Source of the DNA: Ignavibacteriota bacterium
GTDB taxonomy: Bacteria > Bacteroidota > Ignavibacteria > Ignavibacteriales > Melioribacteraceae
Assembly (NCBI GenBank): GCA_016708125.1
Contig: JADJGF010000001.1
Coordinates: 3,804,001 to 3,868,000, forward strand
DNA: 64,000 nt
Direction of reading: 5' to 3'
Part shown: positions 1-10,434 of the stretch, in pieces
Position numbering within the stretch: the stretch's first letter is position 1
Layout: the number at the start of each line of letters is the position of its first letter
Notes under the pieces: model-generated
The model's input: the letters and a program-made list of their open reading frames with translations, nothing else
What the model was told of the DNA's origin: nothing
Databases searched by the model: none
Position numbers and translations under genes: made by a program

Positions 1-296
1 GCTTTCTTTAAATTTGCAATATGATCTAAATATTCATAAGGTCCCATATTGTATTCTTCTTGCTCGGGATAATATGAAGTTGCCTCTGCATAACTTTCTG
101 TTCCGTAGTTTAAATAATGATCTAATTCACCGGACTCATGCGTAATTTGTTCTTCAAAAAGTGAGTAAACTACAACTGCTGCTGCACCGGCGTCTTCCAT
201 TGCTTTAACTGAATCAACAGTTTGAGATAAAGGCGAAGCTGATGGTACAATAGGATTCTTTAATTTTAATCCCATATATTTTGTTGATAAATCCAT
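1..296 (-). CDS. Dihydroorotate dehydrogenase-like protein (N-terminal part, runs off left edge)
   Basis: About 98 codons of the N-terminus are present. The reading begins MDLSTKYMGLKLKNP and continues with IVPSASPLS and a DAGAAAVVVYSLFEEQI stretch. This is the start of the FMN-binding TIM barrel of the dihydroorotate dehydrogenase (DHODH) family, in the 'DHODH-like' subgroup rather than an obvious PyrD. The ATG at 296 has a GGAG ribosome binding site 6 bases upstream. It lies 55 bp downstream of nifJ on the same strand, so the two are probably co-transcribed. Pairing of a DHODH-like gene with nifJ is recurrent in anaerobes and cyanobacteria (established context, from memory). Its electron partner may be ferredoxin, but that is inference. 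Active-site residues lie outside the window. Confidence 0.8.
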   Translation of the reverse strand, partial: MDLSTKYMGLKLKNPIVPSASPLSQTVDSVKAMEDAGAAAVVVYSLFEEQITHESGELDHYLNYGTESYAEATSYYPEQEEYNMGPYEYLDHIANLKK

Positions 297-351
297 TTTT
301 TCTCCAAAATTTTATTAAACTTTTATTAAGCCGCTAAATAGCGGCATTATT

Positions 352-3300
352 TTATTCTTGTTTTGAATTTGAATAATCCATTGCAGCAAGTTGTTCGTAA
401 TGATTCCATTTTTTATTAACTTCTGCTTGAGCAAGTCCAAGTAAATACTTAGTTCTTTCCGGATCAATTTTTTGCAACATTTTATATCTAGTTTCAGTGT
501 AAATAAAATCTTCCAGTTTAATTTTTGGAGCCTTTGAATCAAGTTTTAGTGGATTTTTGCCTTCTTTCACATTTTCTGGATTGTATCTGTATAATGGCCA
601 ATGTCCACTATCAACTGCTAATTGTTGATGTTCCATGCCTTTTGCTAAATCGTAACCGTGTGCAATACAGTGACTGTAAGCAATAATTAAAGATGGACCA
701 TCATATGCTTCAGCTTCAAGAATTGCTTTTAAAGTTTGTGTATCATTTGCTCCCATTGCAATTTGAGCTACATAAACATTTCCATAACCCATTGCCATCA
801 TTCCCAAATCTTTTTTAGGATTTGGTCTTCCGGCTGCTGCAAATTTTGCAACTGCACCTAATCCTGTAGCTTTCGACATTTGTCCGCCGGTATTAGAATA
901 AACTTCCGTATCAAGAACTAAAATATTAACATTCTTTCCTTGTGCTAAAACGTGATCTAAACCACCATAACCAATATCATAAGCCCATCCGTCGCCGCCC
1001 ATAATCCAAACTGATTTTTTAACTAAATAATCTGCAACCATTAGTAAATTTTGGGCTTCATCTGAATTATTATTTTTTAATTTTTCTTTTAATTCAGAAA
1101 CTCTTTGTCTTTGTTCATAAATATCGGCTTCGGAATTTTGAACTGCATTAAGAATTGAATTTACTAATTCTTGACCAACTGCATTTTCCAAACCTTTTAA
1201 CAATTCTTCGGCAAATTCTTTTTGTTTATCAATCGAAAGTCTCATACCAAATCCAAATTCAGCATTATCTTCAAAAAGAGAATTTGACCAAGCTGGACCT
1301 TTACCTTCATGATTTACTGCCCATGGAGTTGTTGGTAAATTTCCACCATATATTGATGAACATCCTGTTGCGTTTGCAATAATTGCTCTATCACCAAACA
1401 ATTGTGAAACTAATTTAACGTATGGAGTTTCTCCACAACCGGAGCATGCGCCGGAATATTCAAACAATGGTTGCAATAATTGACTTCCTTTTATTGAACC
1501 AACATTTAATTTAGTTCTATCAAATTCCGGGATATTTAAGAAATAATCATAATTTGCTCTTTCTTTTTCTCGTAATGGAATTTGCGGAACCATGTTAATT
1601 GCTTTTTTACCGGTTTCTCTTTTATTTTTTGCTGGACAAACATCAACACAAAGTGAACAACCCGTACAATCTTCAACTGCAACTTGAATTGTGTAAGCTA
1701 AACCTTCATATTCTTTTCCTCTTGCTTCCGTCCATTTGAATGTCTCCGGAGCATTATTTGTGAGTTCTTTATCATATGCTTTAATTCTAATAGTTGCATG
1801 AGGACAAACCATTGCGCATTTTCCGCACTGAATACAAACTTCTGTATCCCATTCCGGAACTTCTAATGCAATATTTCTTTTTTCCCATTGAGTTGTTGCC
1901 GATGGGAAAGTTCCATCCAACGGCATTTGGCTAACCGGAATTAAATCGCCTTTTCCTTTCATCATCATTGCTAAAGTTTCTTTAACATAAGCCGGAGCTT
2001 TATCTGAAACTATTGGAGGTAAAATAATTTGGCTTGTAACTTCTGAAGGAATTTCAATTTTATGTAAATGAGCCAAAGTGCTATCAACAGCTTCGTAATT
2101 TTTATTTACAACTATTTCACCTTTTCCGCCGTATGTTTTTTTAATTGCATATTTAATTTGTGCAATAGCTTCATCTTTAGGTAGAACGCCGGAAATTGCG
2201 AAAAAGCATGTCTGCATAATTGTATTAATTCTTGCTCCCATTCCGGTTTGTTTTGCAACTGCATAACCATCAATTACATAAAAATTCAACTTTTTATCAA
2301 TTATTTGTTGCTGCATTCTTTGAGGAAGCTTATCCCATGTTTCATCTTTTGAATAAGGACTATTTAACAAGAAAGTTCCACCGTCAACAATATTTTCCAA
2401 AACATCAAAATTTTCTAATAAATTGAATTGATGAACACCGATGAAATTTGCGGTTTGAATTAAATATGTTGAATGAATTTCTTTCTTCCCAAATCTTAAA
2501 TGCGATACAGTTGTTGATCCGGATTTTTTCGAATCGTAAACAAAATATCCTTGTGCATAATTTTCTGTTTCTTCACCAATAATTTTGATGGAATTTTTGT
2601 TTGCACCAACTGTTCCATCTGCACCTAATCCGTAGAATAATGCTCTTACAACATCTTCGCCTTCAGTTACAAAATTTGGATCATATTCTAAACTTGTAAA
2701 TGTTACATCATCATTAATTCCAACCGTAAAATGATTTTTCGGATTCTCTTTTTTCAATTCATCAAAAACTGCCTTAACCATTGCCGGAGTAAATTCTTTT
2801 GATGATAATCCATATCTTCCGCCGACAACTTTTGGTAATTTTTCAAATTTCGGATTTGCCGTATTCATATTTTCAATAAGTGCAGTAACAACATCAAGGT
2901 ATAACGGTTCACCGATTGATCCCGGTTCTTTTGTTCTATCTAATACAGCAATTTTTTCTACAGTTTTTGGAAGAACATCAATAAATTTATCAATCGCAAA
3001 AGGTCTGTATAATCTAACTTTTAAAACACCTATTTTCTCTTCCATTCTCGTCGTCAAATAATCAATTGCTTCAAGAGCGGTTTCACTTCCGGAACCCATC
3101 ATAACAATTACTCTTTTTGCATCGGGAGCACCATAATAATCAAATAAGTGATATTGACGTCCCGTCAATTCTGCAAACTTATCCATTGCACTTTGAACTT
3201 TATCCGGACAAACATCATAAAATTTATTTACAGCTTCTCTTCCTTGAAAATAAACATCCGGATTTTGAGCAGTTCCTCTGATAAACGGATTATCCGGAGT

Positions 3301-3924
3301 TAATGCTCTTTTTCTATGTTCTCTAACTAATTTATCGTCAATCATTGCTTTAATATCTGCAACGGTTAATTGTTCAATTTTATTTACTTCATGCGAAGAT
3401 CTAAAACCATCAAAAAAGTGGATAAATGGAATTCGTGATTCCAAAGTAGCTCTGTGTGCAATTGCTGCAAAATCCATAATTTCTTGAATTGACGCAGAAG
3501 CTAACAACGCCCAGCCGGTTTGTCTTGTTGCCATAACATCGCTGTGATCACCAAAAATTGATAATGCAGATGCGGCAAGCGATCTTGCAGAAACATGAAA
3601 TACTGTTGAAGTTAATTCGCCGGCAATTTTATACATATTTGGAATCATTAAAAGCAAACCTTGTGATGCCGTAAAAGTTGTGGTTAAAGCTCCACTTTGT
3701 AATGCCCCATGAACTGCTCCGGAAGCTCCACCTTCACTTTGTAATTCAGAAACAAGAGGAACTGTTCCCCAAATATTCTTTTTACCTTGTGCTGCCCAAG
3801 CATCAGACATTTCTCCCATTCCGGAAGATGGTGTAATTGGATATATAGCAATTACCTCACTGTTATGATATGCAACATAAGCAGCGGCTTCATTGCCGTC
3901 TATTGTTATTTTCTGTCTTTCCAT
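352..3924 (-). CDS. nifJ: Pyruvate:ferredoxin (flavodoxin) oxidoreductase
   Basis: Oxidatively decarboxylates pyruvate to acetyl-CoA and CO2 with ferredoxin as acceptor, in the cytoplasm. The 1190 residues match the usual length of the one-chain enzyme. Domain I begins with YPITPSSGMGEMSDAW near residue 29. Two [4Fe-4S] motifs are visible, CIQCGKCAMVCP near 690 and CTGCSLCVDVCP near 747. The thiamine-diphosphate domain carries ACSGCGETPY near 827, a third cluster ligand region, and GDGWAYDIGYGG near 978. The C-terminal extension beyond the TPP domain is the part linked to oxygen tolerance in the family. The ATG at 3924 follows AAGGGAT. The enzyme implies anaerobic or fermentative central metabolism, or reductive CO2 fixation, and is unrelated to the glycan genes. 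Confidence 0.97.
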   Translation of the reverse strand: MERQKITIDGNEAAAYVAYHNSEVIAIYPITPSSGMGEMSDAWAAQGKKNIWGTVPLVSELQSEGGASGAVHGALQSGALTTTFTASQGLLLMIPNMYKIAGELTSTVFHVSARSLAASALSIFGDHSDVMATRQTGWALLASASIQEIMDFAAIAHRATLESRIPFIHFFDGFRSSHEVNKIEQLTVADIKAMIDDKLVREHRKRALTPDNPFIRGTAQNPDVYFQGREAVNKFYDVCPDKVQSAMDKFAELTGRQYHLFDYYGAPDAKRVIVMMGSGSETALEAIDYLTTRMEEKIGVLKVRLYRPFAIDKFIDVLPKTVEKIAVLDRTKEPGSIGEPLYLDVVTALIENMNTANPKFEKLPKVVGGRYGLSSKEFTPAMVKAVFDELKKENPKNHFTVGINDDVTFTSLEYDPNFVTEGEDVVRALFYGLGADGTVGANKNSIKIIGEETENYAQGYFVYDSKKSGSTTVSHLRFGKKEIHSTYLIQTANFIGVHQFNLLENFDVLENIVDGGTFLLNSPYSKDETWDKLPQRMQQQIIDKKLNFYVIDGYAVAKQTGMGARINTIMQTCFFAISGVLPKDEAIAQIKYAIKKTYGGKGEIVVNKNYEAVDSTLAHLHKIEIPSEVTSQIILPPIVSDKAPAYVKETLAMMMKGKGDLIPVSQMPLDGTFPSATTQWEKRNIALEVPEWDTEVCIQCGKCAMVCPHATIRIKAYDKELTNNAPETFKWTEARGKEYEGLAYTIQVAVEDCTGCSLCVDVCPAKNKRETGKKAINMVPQIPLREKERANYDYFLNIPEFDRTKLNVGSIKGSQLLQPLFEYSGACSGCGETPYVKLVSQLFGDRAIIANATGCSSIYGGNLPTTPWAVNHEGKGPAWSNSLFEDNAEFGFGMRLSIDKQKEFAEELLKGLENAVGQELVNSILNAVQNSEADIYEQRQRVSELKEKLKNNNSDEAQNLLMVADYLVKKSVWIMGGDGWAYDIGYGGLDHVLAQGKNVNILVLDTEVYSNTGGQMSKATGLGAVAKFAAAGRPNPKKDLGMMAMGYGNVYVAQIAMGANDTQTLKAILEAEAYDGPSLIIAYSHCIAHGYDLAKGMEHQQLAVDSGHWPLYRYNPENVKEGKNPLKLDSKAPKIKLEDFIYTETRYKMLQKIDPERTKYLLGLAQAEVNKKWNHYEQLAAMDYSNSKQE

Positions 3925-4007
3925 TTTATCCCTTATCTCTTTTTATTTTAGATTATAAAACGATATAAGAGTTTTGTTTTCTAAAATTATGCCAATTTTT
4001 TGATTAT

Positions 4008-4026
4008 CAATTTCGTCCAATTTCGT
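4008..4026. repeat. Tandem 9-mer upstream of nifJ
   Basis: CAATTTCGT occurs twice, at 4008-4016 and 4018-4026, so the copies are 10 bp apart, one turn of the helix. They lie 84-102 bp upstream of the nifJ start. A direct repeat with this spacing is a common layout for an activator or response-regulator site, but nothing here identifies a protein. The rest of the 276-bp gap 3925-4200 is AT-rich. A TATAAT hexamer on the minus strand at 3952-3957 could be the nifJ -10 box, without a convincing -35. Confidence 0.3.
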
Positions 4027-4200
4027 ATCAATACTATGTAATTTCATAACTTATCTCTTAATTTTTAGAAATGGATTTAATATACTCTTATTTTTAAGAA
4101 TTGTAATTTTTTATTCATGAATGAAATTAAAACTTCGTAAAACTTAAAATAAATTAGAAGTTTATAAATGATAGGATTTGTACAACAAATTTCTAAGATT

Positions 4201-6252
4201 TTATAGATTTAGAAAATATTTTCCGGTCAATTGGTAACTTCGTCCAATTCCATCAATTCCGCTTCCGTGTGTTCTGTAAGCTTCATCAAAAATATTATTT
4301 ATTCCAAAACCGAAATTAAACTGTCCTAAATTACAATTTGAAAATAAATTAAGAATATACCAGCTTGGTGTTCCATTTTTATCAATTCTATGATCATCTA
4401 AATCTCCGGATGATAATCTATCTTGCTCCGAAGCAAAAATATATTCCATTTTTAATCCAAGTTTTTCAAAAACTAAATATGAAATTGATAGTGCCCCATT
4501 AAATGGAGGAATTCTTCGCATTGGTTCGTTTACCGAAATATTTTGACCGTAAGTGTATGTCAAATTATTTGTTAAAAATAAATTATCCGCTAAAATTAAA
4601 TTTACATCAAATTCAAAACCTTGAATATATGCTTCACCAATATTTTCCTTTGTGTAAACCGTTTCGCCGTTATAAATTTCACTTCCGTTATAAGAAGATT
4701 TTACTCTTTCAATCAAATTGGAAAGATTATTTCTAAAAAGGAAAATTGAAGATTTAATTTTTGTGTGATTAAATTTAACTCCGATTTCATAATTTATTGA
4801 TGTTTCCGGCGATAGATTATTATTAGGAACTTCAATTCCGAAATCAAATAAACCAAATGTGCTTACATCATTTATATTTGGTATTCTATATGCAGTATTA
4901 ATTTTTGAAATAATTTTTATAAATTCATTAAAATTATATGAGATTGAGAAATGTCCGGTAATTGCATCGGGATTTATTTTAGGTTTTCCAAATTCTTCAT
5001 CGTTAATTACCAAATAAGCAAAATTATATCTTCCGCCAAATCCAAAATCAAAATCATTTAATTTAAAATTTGCAAGAAGAAAAACAGATAAATTATGAAA
5101 CTTGCTTCCATCCGAATATAAACCGCGTTTTTCTTCATTTGTATTATTTTCTAAATTGAAAATAGTTGCACTACTTTTAATATAATCGTAATAATATTCC
5201 ACTCCGGAATTTATTTTCAATTTTTCAACCGGTTCTGAAAGTATTAGAAAATTAGCTCCCCAAGTATCAATAACATCTTTTTCATTTGTACTTTTAAGTT
5301 CAGATATTTTTTTTACTTTTCTTTCTTCATCGGATTTTTGCCAAGAAAATGTAAAACTCACATTTTTATACAAATTATTTTTTGAGAAAATTTCACTTTT
5401 CAAATATGCTAATTGTCTTATTTGCGGATCAAATTTATAATACTCATAACCTCTTTCATCAACTTGATCAAAACGATCAACGTCATTTTGTCGGAAATAT
5501 TGATAACTATAAGTAAGCAAAATATTTTCATTTAATAGATGATTATTTTTCAGATTGAATGAATACTCATCATAAGAAGAAGGTGATTCTTTTCCAATTC
5601 CGTTACCGGCAATAATATCTTCAAAATTCTTAAACGAAAACATTGCTTGGTATCCGCTGTTTTCTGTCGAATAATTCAAAAAAGTATTTGTTGATTTTTC
5701 CATGTTGCCGGATAAATATTTAAACTGAATTCCGCCGTTTATTTTATTGGCTAATCCAATTTTAGGAGATTTAGTTAAAATGTGAACAACGCCTCCAAGT
5801 GCGTCACTTCCATATTGCACAGAACCGGAACCGCGTAAAATTTCAACTCTTTCAATTTCGTTCAAATTTATTGTGTTCAAATATTGATTAGGTCCATATC
5901 TGAAAGTAGAATTATTTAACCTTATTCCGTCAATCATAATTAAAGTTTGATTTCCGGTCATTCCGCGTACAAACGGCGAACCGGCTCCATGATTTGATTG
6001 CTGCATCCAAATTCCAGATGTTCCAACTAACGCACTCGCAAGGTTCATCGGATTGTTTGTATTTATTGAACTACTATGCAAAATTGAAATTGACTGATTT
6101 ACCGAATCAATATTTTCTTCATATAGTGATGAAGAAACAACAATTTCATCAGTTGTAAAATCTAAATTTGATTGAGAATAATTTTTAGAAAATGACAAGA
6201 ATATAATTAACAATATTTCAAATTTGAAAATTACTTTGGAAAATTTTTGCAT
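4201..6252 (-). CDS. TonB-dependent outer-membrane receptor
   Basis: A 683-residue outer-membrane beta-barrel receptor. Residues 1-27 are a signal peptide. Residues 45-160 form the plug, with VRGMTGNQTLIMIDGIRLN and then ERVEILRGSGSVQYGSDALGG. There is no N-terminal carboxypeptidase-regulatory domain, unlike the receptor at 43666. The C-terminal strands contain NNIFDEAYRTHGSGIDGIGRSY, which resembles the haem/haemoglobin and cobalamin receptor class (NLFDxxYxxHGSG). The ligand may therefore be a metal complex rather than a glycan, though this is a weak inference. It follows the rhamnosidase gene by 72 bp and could be the last gene of that operon or a separate unit. The final residue is Leu rather than the more usual Phe. 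Confidence 0.9.
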   Translation of the reverse strand: MQKFSKVIFKFEILLIIFLSFSKNYSQSNLDFTTDEIVVSSSLYEENIDSVNQSISILHSSSINTNNPMNLASALVGTSGIWMQQSNHGAGSPFVRGMTGNQTLIMIDGIRLNNSTFRYGPNQYLNTINLNEIERVEILRGSGSVQYGSDALGGVVHILTKSPKIGLANKINGGIQFKYLSGNMEKSTNTFLNYSTENSGYQAMFSFKNFEDIIAGNGIGKESPSSYDEYSFNLKNNHLLNENILLTYSYQYFRQNDVDRFDQVDERGYEYYKFDPQIRQLAYLKSEIFSKNNLYKNVSFTFSWQKSDEERKVKKISELKSTNEKDVIDTWGANFLILSEPVEKLKINSGVEYYYDYIKSSATIFNLENNTNEEKRGLYSDGSKFHNLSVFLLANFKLNDFDFGFGGRYNFAYLVINDEEFGKPKINPDAITGHFSISYNFNEFIKIISKINTAYRIPNINDVSTFGLFDFGIEVPNNNLSPETSINYEIGVKFNHTKIKSSIFLFRNNLSNLIERVKSSYNGSEIYNGETVYTKENIGEAYIQGFEFDVNLILADNLFLTNNLTYTYGQNISVNEPMRRIPPFNGALSISYLVFEKLGLKMEYIFASEQDRLSSGDLDDHRIDKNGTPSWYILNLFSNCNLGQFNFGFGINNIFDEAYRTHGSGIDGIGRSYQLTGKYFLNL

Positions 6253-6324
6253 AAGAATATTCTAGGATTTTTATTTGGAAATGAAATTTATCAATTTTAT
6301 TTGACAGCTTAAAATGTAAGTGAA

Positions 6325-9039
6325 TTATTTAACAATAAATTCATATTGACCAGACTCAATATTCAGTTTGGTGAATTTATTATTTTCTTCAATAATTTTT
6401 ATTTCATCAAAATTATTTATGGGAAGATTACTTTCAAATATTTTGTTGTTAAATAAGTTTGGAATAATAATTTCAGCAGAAGAATTTATTGGAATTTCTA
6501 AATTTAATTTCAATGAATTATCTGATTTCTGCCAATTGACTTTTATTGTTCCGTTTATTGTTTCAACAGATGAATTTACGAAATTCAGATTCTCAGCAAA
6601 ATATGGCTGAATAATTATTTTTTTGCAACCCGGAAAATTTTCATCAAAATTAATTCCGGCTAAAGTTTTATAAAAAAATGCATCAATGCTTCCGGTCATT
6701 ACATGATTGTGCGATTGTTTCAATGTCCAGAATTCGCACATTGTAGTATATTTTTCAACCATATCACTCCAGCTTGGATAACCGGTTTGAGTTGCCAACA
6801 AAAAAGCTACATCTTCTCTATTATTTTTTGCTAACACATCAATCATATATTTTGAACCCAAAACACCGGTTGTAAGATGTCCGTTATTTTCTTCCACAAT
6901 ATTTTTAACAAGATTTTCCAATATAAAATTTCTATCATCTTTGGGAACAAGTTCAAGAAATAACGGAAATGAATTTGCCATTTGACTTCCATCGTTATAA
7001 TTCTTTGTTTCTGATTTGTAGAACTTTTTGTTGAATGCCAATTTAATTTTATCAGATAAATTATTAAAATAAATTTCATCTTCCGTTTGATTCAAAACTT
7101 TTGCAATTTGAGAAAGGATTTTTGTATTCCAAAAATAAAATGCTGTTGGAACAGATTCCGGTTCACCTTCTTTCCAACCTTTTACCAAACTTCCCCAATC
7201 GCCAATCCATCCTTTTTTAATAATATAATTTTCCGCAATTGAGTTTAAGAATTCCAAATATTTTTTCATTGAAGAATAATGTTCAAGTAATATTTTTTCA
7301 TCACCAAAGTATTGGTAAAATTTCCAGACAAGAATTAAATATGTACTGCTCCATTCAACTCCTTCATCCCAAATATATGGGCGAGGAGAAATTATTGGAA
7401 TATCACCATCCGAATTTTGATTTGATCGAATTCCGCTCAGCCAATTCATATAAAATTGCGGAGTATCAAAATTAAACATTGCTTCTTCGATCGTAACTTG
7501 AACATCGCCAAACCAGCCAAGTCTTTCATCACGTTGTGGACAATCCATTGGATAACCAATCATATTACTTTTTTGAGACCAAACAGTTGCATTATGAATT
7601 TTGTTAATTGTTTCATTGCTGCATTCAAATTTTCCGGTATTTTCAATTGCTGTATGCAGAACATGACCTTCAATACTTTCTATTTCAAATTCTTGATCGC
7701 TTGAAACTTCAACATATTTAAAACCAAAATATGTAAACTTCGGCTGAAAAGTTTCTACCGAATCTCCTTTTAGAATAATGTTGTATTGAGCTTTTGCATT
7801 TTCATTACTGGTGATATTTATTGTTCCATCATCATTTATATCTTCTGCGAATTGTAATTTTATTTTTATATTCTTTTTTCCAGAAAGAGAAATTTTTACC
7901 CATCCAGCAAAATTTTGTCCAAAATCAAACACAATTTTTCTTTTAGAATTTATAAACTTTTTAACTGGTTGAAGTTTTTGAATAATTTTAACGGACGGCA
8001 TTGTATGTGAAATTAATTTTCCTTTTGGAGAAGATACAATTTTTACATTTTGCCATTTTGAATCATCAAACCCAATTTTATTCCATTCACTAATTTCAAG
8101 ATTTGAATCATAAGTTTCGCCATCATAAATACAATTGTACATTACCGGACCATATTCATATTTCCAATTTTCCGATGTTGTAATAATTTCAGTTTCACCA
8201 TTTTCATATTCAATATGCAATTGCATCAACGCCCGCTTAGCTCCAAACCATTGCATTCTATATTGCTGCCACCATTTTTTATACGGATTAAACCAACCGT
8301 TTCCAAGATGAATTCCAATTGCATTATTCCCGGAAATTAATTCATTTGTAACATTGTATGTATCATATAAAATTTCTTTTCGATAATTTGTTTTTGCCGG
8401 TGCCAGAAAATGATCTCCGATTCTTTTTCCATTTAAATAAAACTCATAAAAACCTAATCCGGTTACAAATACTCTGGCATTTTTTATTTTGTTTTTAACA
8501 TCAAATTCATTCCTCAAAAGTAAAGATCTGCCTTCGTGAATTATTGTATCCGGTAATTCATATTGTTCTTTTGGATCTTGATAAAAACCATTTTGTGGAA
8601 AAAATTCTTTCGAAGTATTTGCACCAATCCATTCAGCTTGCCATATTGTCGAATCTAAAATTGATGTCCAAAATTCTGCAATTTCACTTTTATATTCTTC
8701 GGAATTTTTATTCCAAACTTTTACATACCAGAAATAATGAGAATTACTCTTTAATTTTTTCCCAGCGTAAAATATTTGAGAATTTTCTGAGGAAATAATT
8801 TTGCCGGAATTCCAGAGTTCAGATTTTTTATCATCACTTGCTACAATTATTTGATATGCAGTTTGTTTATGACCACGTTCATTTGATTTTAGAACCCAGC
8901 TAAAACGGGGATTTGAAACATCGATGTTATTTGGTAAAGATAGGTATTCACATTTTAATTTTTCTATTATAATATTTGATCTAACTTCACAAAAAAATAA
9001 AAAATGAATACCTATTAAAAAGAAAATTATTTTAGCCAA
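6325..9039 (-). CDS. Secreted alpha-L-rhamnosidase, GH78
   Basis: Hydrolyses terminal alpha-L-rhamnose from glycans or glycosides, outside the cytoplasm. The 904-residue protein has a short signal peptide (about 1-22). Next is an FnIII-like N-domain with NPRFSWVL, then the jelly-roll carbohydrate-binding module and the (alpha/alpha)6 barrel. The GH78 signature DCPQRDERLGWFGD is at about residues 498-511, where the Asp and Glu include the catalytic acid. The SHNHVMTGSIDAFFYK stretch near residue 785 matches the second conserved GH78 block. It sits 17 bp downstream of the Gfo/Idh oxidoreductase gene and ends the cluster that begins at 12908. Loss of rhamnose from a side chain, followed by oxidation, is a plausible role for the group. 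Confidence 0.93.
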   Translation of the reverse strand: MAKIIFFLIGIHFLFFCEVRSNIIIEKLKCEYLSLPNNIDVSNPRFSWVLKSNERGHKQTAYQIIVASDDKKSELWNSGKIISSENSQIFYAGKKLKSNSHYFWYVKVWNKNSEEYKSEIAEFWTSILDSTIWQAEWIGANTSKEFFPQNGFYQDPKEQYELPDTIIHEGRSLLLRNEFDVKNKIKNARVFVTGLGFYEFYLNGKRIGDHFLAPAKTNYRKEILYDTYNVTNELISGNNAIGIHLGNGWFNPYKKWWQQYRMQWFGAKRALMQLHIEYENGETEIITTSENWKYEYGPVMYNCIYDGETYDSNLEISEWNKIGFDDSKWQNVKIVSSPKGKLISHTMPSVKIIQKLQPVKKFINSKRKIVFDFGQNFAGWVKISLSGKKNIKIKLQFAEDINDDGTINITSNENAKAQYNIILKGDSVETFQPKFTYFGFKYVEVSSDQEFEIESIEGHVLHTAIENTGKFECSNETINKIHNATVWSQKSNMIGYPMDCPQRDERLGWFGDVQVTIEEAMFNFDTPQFYMNWLSGIRSNQNSDGDIPIISPRPYIWDEGVEWSSTYLILVWKFYQYFGDEKILLEHYSSMKKYLEFLNSIAENYIIKKGWIGDWGSLVKGWKEGEPESVPTAFYFWNTKILSQIAKVLNQTEDEIYFNNLSDKIKLAFNKKFYKSETKNYNDGSQMANSFPLFLELVPKDDRNFILENLVKNIVEENNGHLTTGVLGSKYMIDVLAKNNREDVAFLLATQTGYPSWSDMVEKYTTMCEFWTLKQSHNHVMTGSIDAFFYKTLAGINFDENFPGCKKIIIQPYFAENLNFVNSSVETINGTIKVNWQKSDNSLKLNLEIPINSSAEIIIPNLFNNKIFESNLPINNFDEIKIIEENNKFTKLNIESGQYEFIVK

Positions 9040-9056
9040 ATAAATTTTCCTATTAC

Positions 9057-10373
9057 CTAAGCAATTCCAGGTGAATGAATTATTTTTTCAATATTAACTT
9101 TTCCAAGTTCATAAACATCCGGACCCAACTTAAGATCTGAATTCATAACTTCTTCCCAAGTAACTTCCTTTCCGGTATATGCTGATATTCTTCCCATTAT
9201 TGCACACATTGTTGAAATGGCTGTGTTTTCAGCTTCAACGTAAGGTTTATTTTCTCTAATAGCTTTTACTAAATCAATATGTTCTTGTACGTATGGCGAA
9301 ACTTTTACTGATTCGTTCTTTTCAACTCCTTCAATTTTCGGATACTGATATTCCCAAATTGCATTACCTTTCATATCAAATATTTTATTTCTGCAATTTG
9401 TATATCCGGTCGAACCAAAAACCAATTCGGAAACATTATCGGTACATCCATTTATTTGTCTGCACATACTATGAACATGCATTCCGTTTTCATATTCAAA
9501 ATCAACACTGAAATTATCATACTGATCACCGGTTACTCTTCTTTGACGTGAACCAAAACCAACTGCTTTAATTGGATGTTTTTCTGTGAACCAATTAATT
9601 ACATCAATATTATGAACATGTTGCTCTACAATATGATCACCGGAAAGCCAAGTCCAGTTTACCCAATCACGAATCATATATTCCATTTCAGTCCATTCCG
9701 GTTGAGGATTTCTAAACCATAATTGGCTTTGATTCCAATAACAATTTGCTGAAACGATATCGCCAATTTTTCCTTCAAAAATTTCTTTAAATGTTGCAAC
9801 ATAATCTCTTTGATGTCTTCGTTGAGTTCCGGTTCCAACTACCAATCCAAGAGCTTCTGCTTTTTTTGATGAAGCAATAACTGATCTTGCACCAACGGGA
9901 TCAACGGCAACTGGTTTTTCCATAAATACATGTTTTCTTGCTTCAACCGCTGCTTCAAAATGCATTGGACGAAAATGAGGAGGTGTTGCTAATATTATTA
10001 CATCAACTCCGGAATTAATAACTTTTTCATAAGCATCAAATCCGACAAAGCAATTTTCATCAGCTACTATTTCTTGTTTTTCATTTTTCAATTTTAATTT
10101 ACATTCTTCAACTCTATCCTTAAACACATCACCAAGTGCATGAATTTTTAAATTTGGTCCGGCATTTAAAAAATCAATTGCAGCACCGCTTCCTCTGCCT
10201 CCGCAGCCAATTAAACCGGCTTTTAAAACTTTTCCATCCGGAGCTTGATCGAAAAACTTAACTTCTTCCATCGTTCTTTTTTTATCAGAAGCTACACTGC
10301 AGCCAACAATAATTCCCGTTGCAGCAACAGCGCCAATATTTAAAAAATCTCTACGGTTTAATTTTTCTGACAT
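9057..10373 (-). CDS. Tat-exported Gfo/Idh/MocA oxidoreductase (lipoprotein-like)
   Basis: An NAD(P)-dependent sugar or cyclitol dehydrogenase family member of 438 residues. The N-terminus has twin arginines (RRDFLNIG, residues 7-14), a hydrophobic stretch and an IVGC lipobox at Cys25, so it is probably folded with its cofactor, exported by Tat and anchored outside the inner membrane. The Rossmann motif GLIGCGGRGSG is at 53-63 and the family EKP motif at 152-154. HVHNIDVINWF supplies the Asp/His region of the active site. It lies between the cytochrome/FGE fusion and GH78. Secreted members of this family in Bacteroidota glycan loci oxidise a sugar hydroxyl, often C3, before eliminative cleavage, but the substrate is unknown here. 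Confidence 0.9.
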   Translation of the reverse strand: MSEKLNRRDFLNIGAVAATGIIVGCSVASDKKRTMEEVKFFDQAPDGKVLKAGLIGCGGRGSGAAIDFLNAGPNLKIHALGDVFKDRVEECKLKLKNEKQEIVADENCFVGFDAYEKVINSGVDVIILATPPHFRPMHFEAAVEARKHVFMEKPVAVDPVGARSVIASSKKAEALGLVVGTGTQRRHQRDYVATFKEIFEGKIGDIVSANCYWNQSQLWFRNPQPEWTEMEYMIRDWVNWTWLSGDHIVEQHVHNIDVINWFTEKHPIKAVGFGSRQRRVTGDQYDNFSVDFEYENGMHVHSMCRQINGCTDNVSELVFGSTGYTNCRNKIFDMKGNAIWEYQYPKIEGVEKNESVKVSPYVQEHIDLVKAIRENKPYVEAENTAISTMCAIMGRISAYTGKEVTWEEVMNSDLKLGPDVYELGKVNIEKIIHSPGIA

Positions 10374-10434
10374 GACATTACCTCACATACTTTGTTCAAA
10401 ATATTAATGAATTTATTTAGTAAATCTGAATAAA

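Noticed and set aside
4190..4215. Terminator hairpin (TTTCTAA...TTAGAAA) at the end of the TonB gene
   Set aside because: Only 7 AT-rich base pairs that overlap the gene end, with no T-tract in the right place.
6843..7079. Small open frames overlapping the large genes on both strands
   Set aside because: They lie fully inside well-supported genes in other frames, have no ribosome binding site or family match, and are expected by chance.
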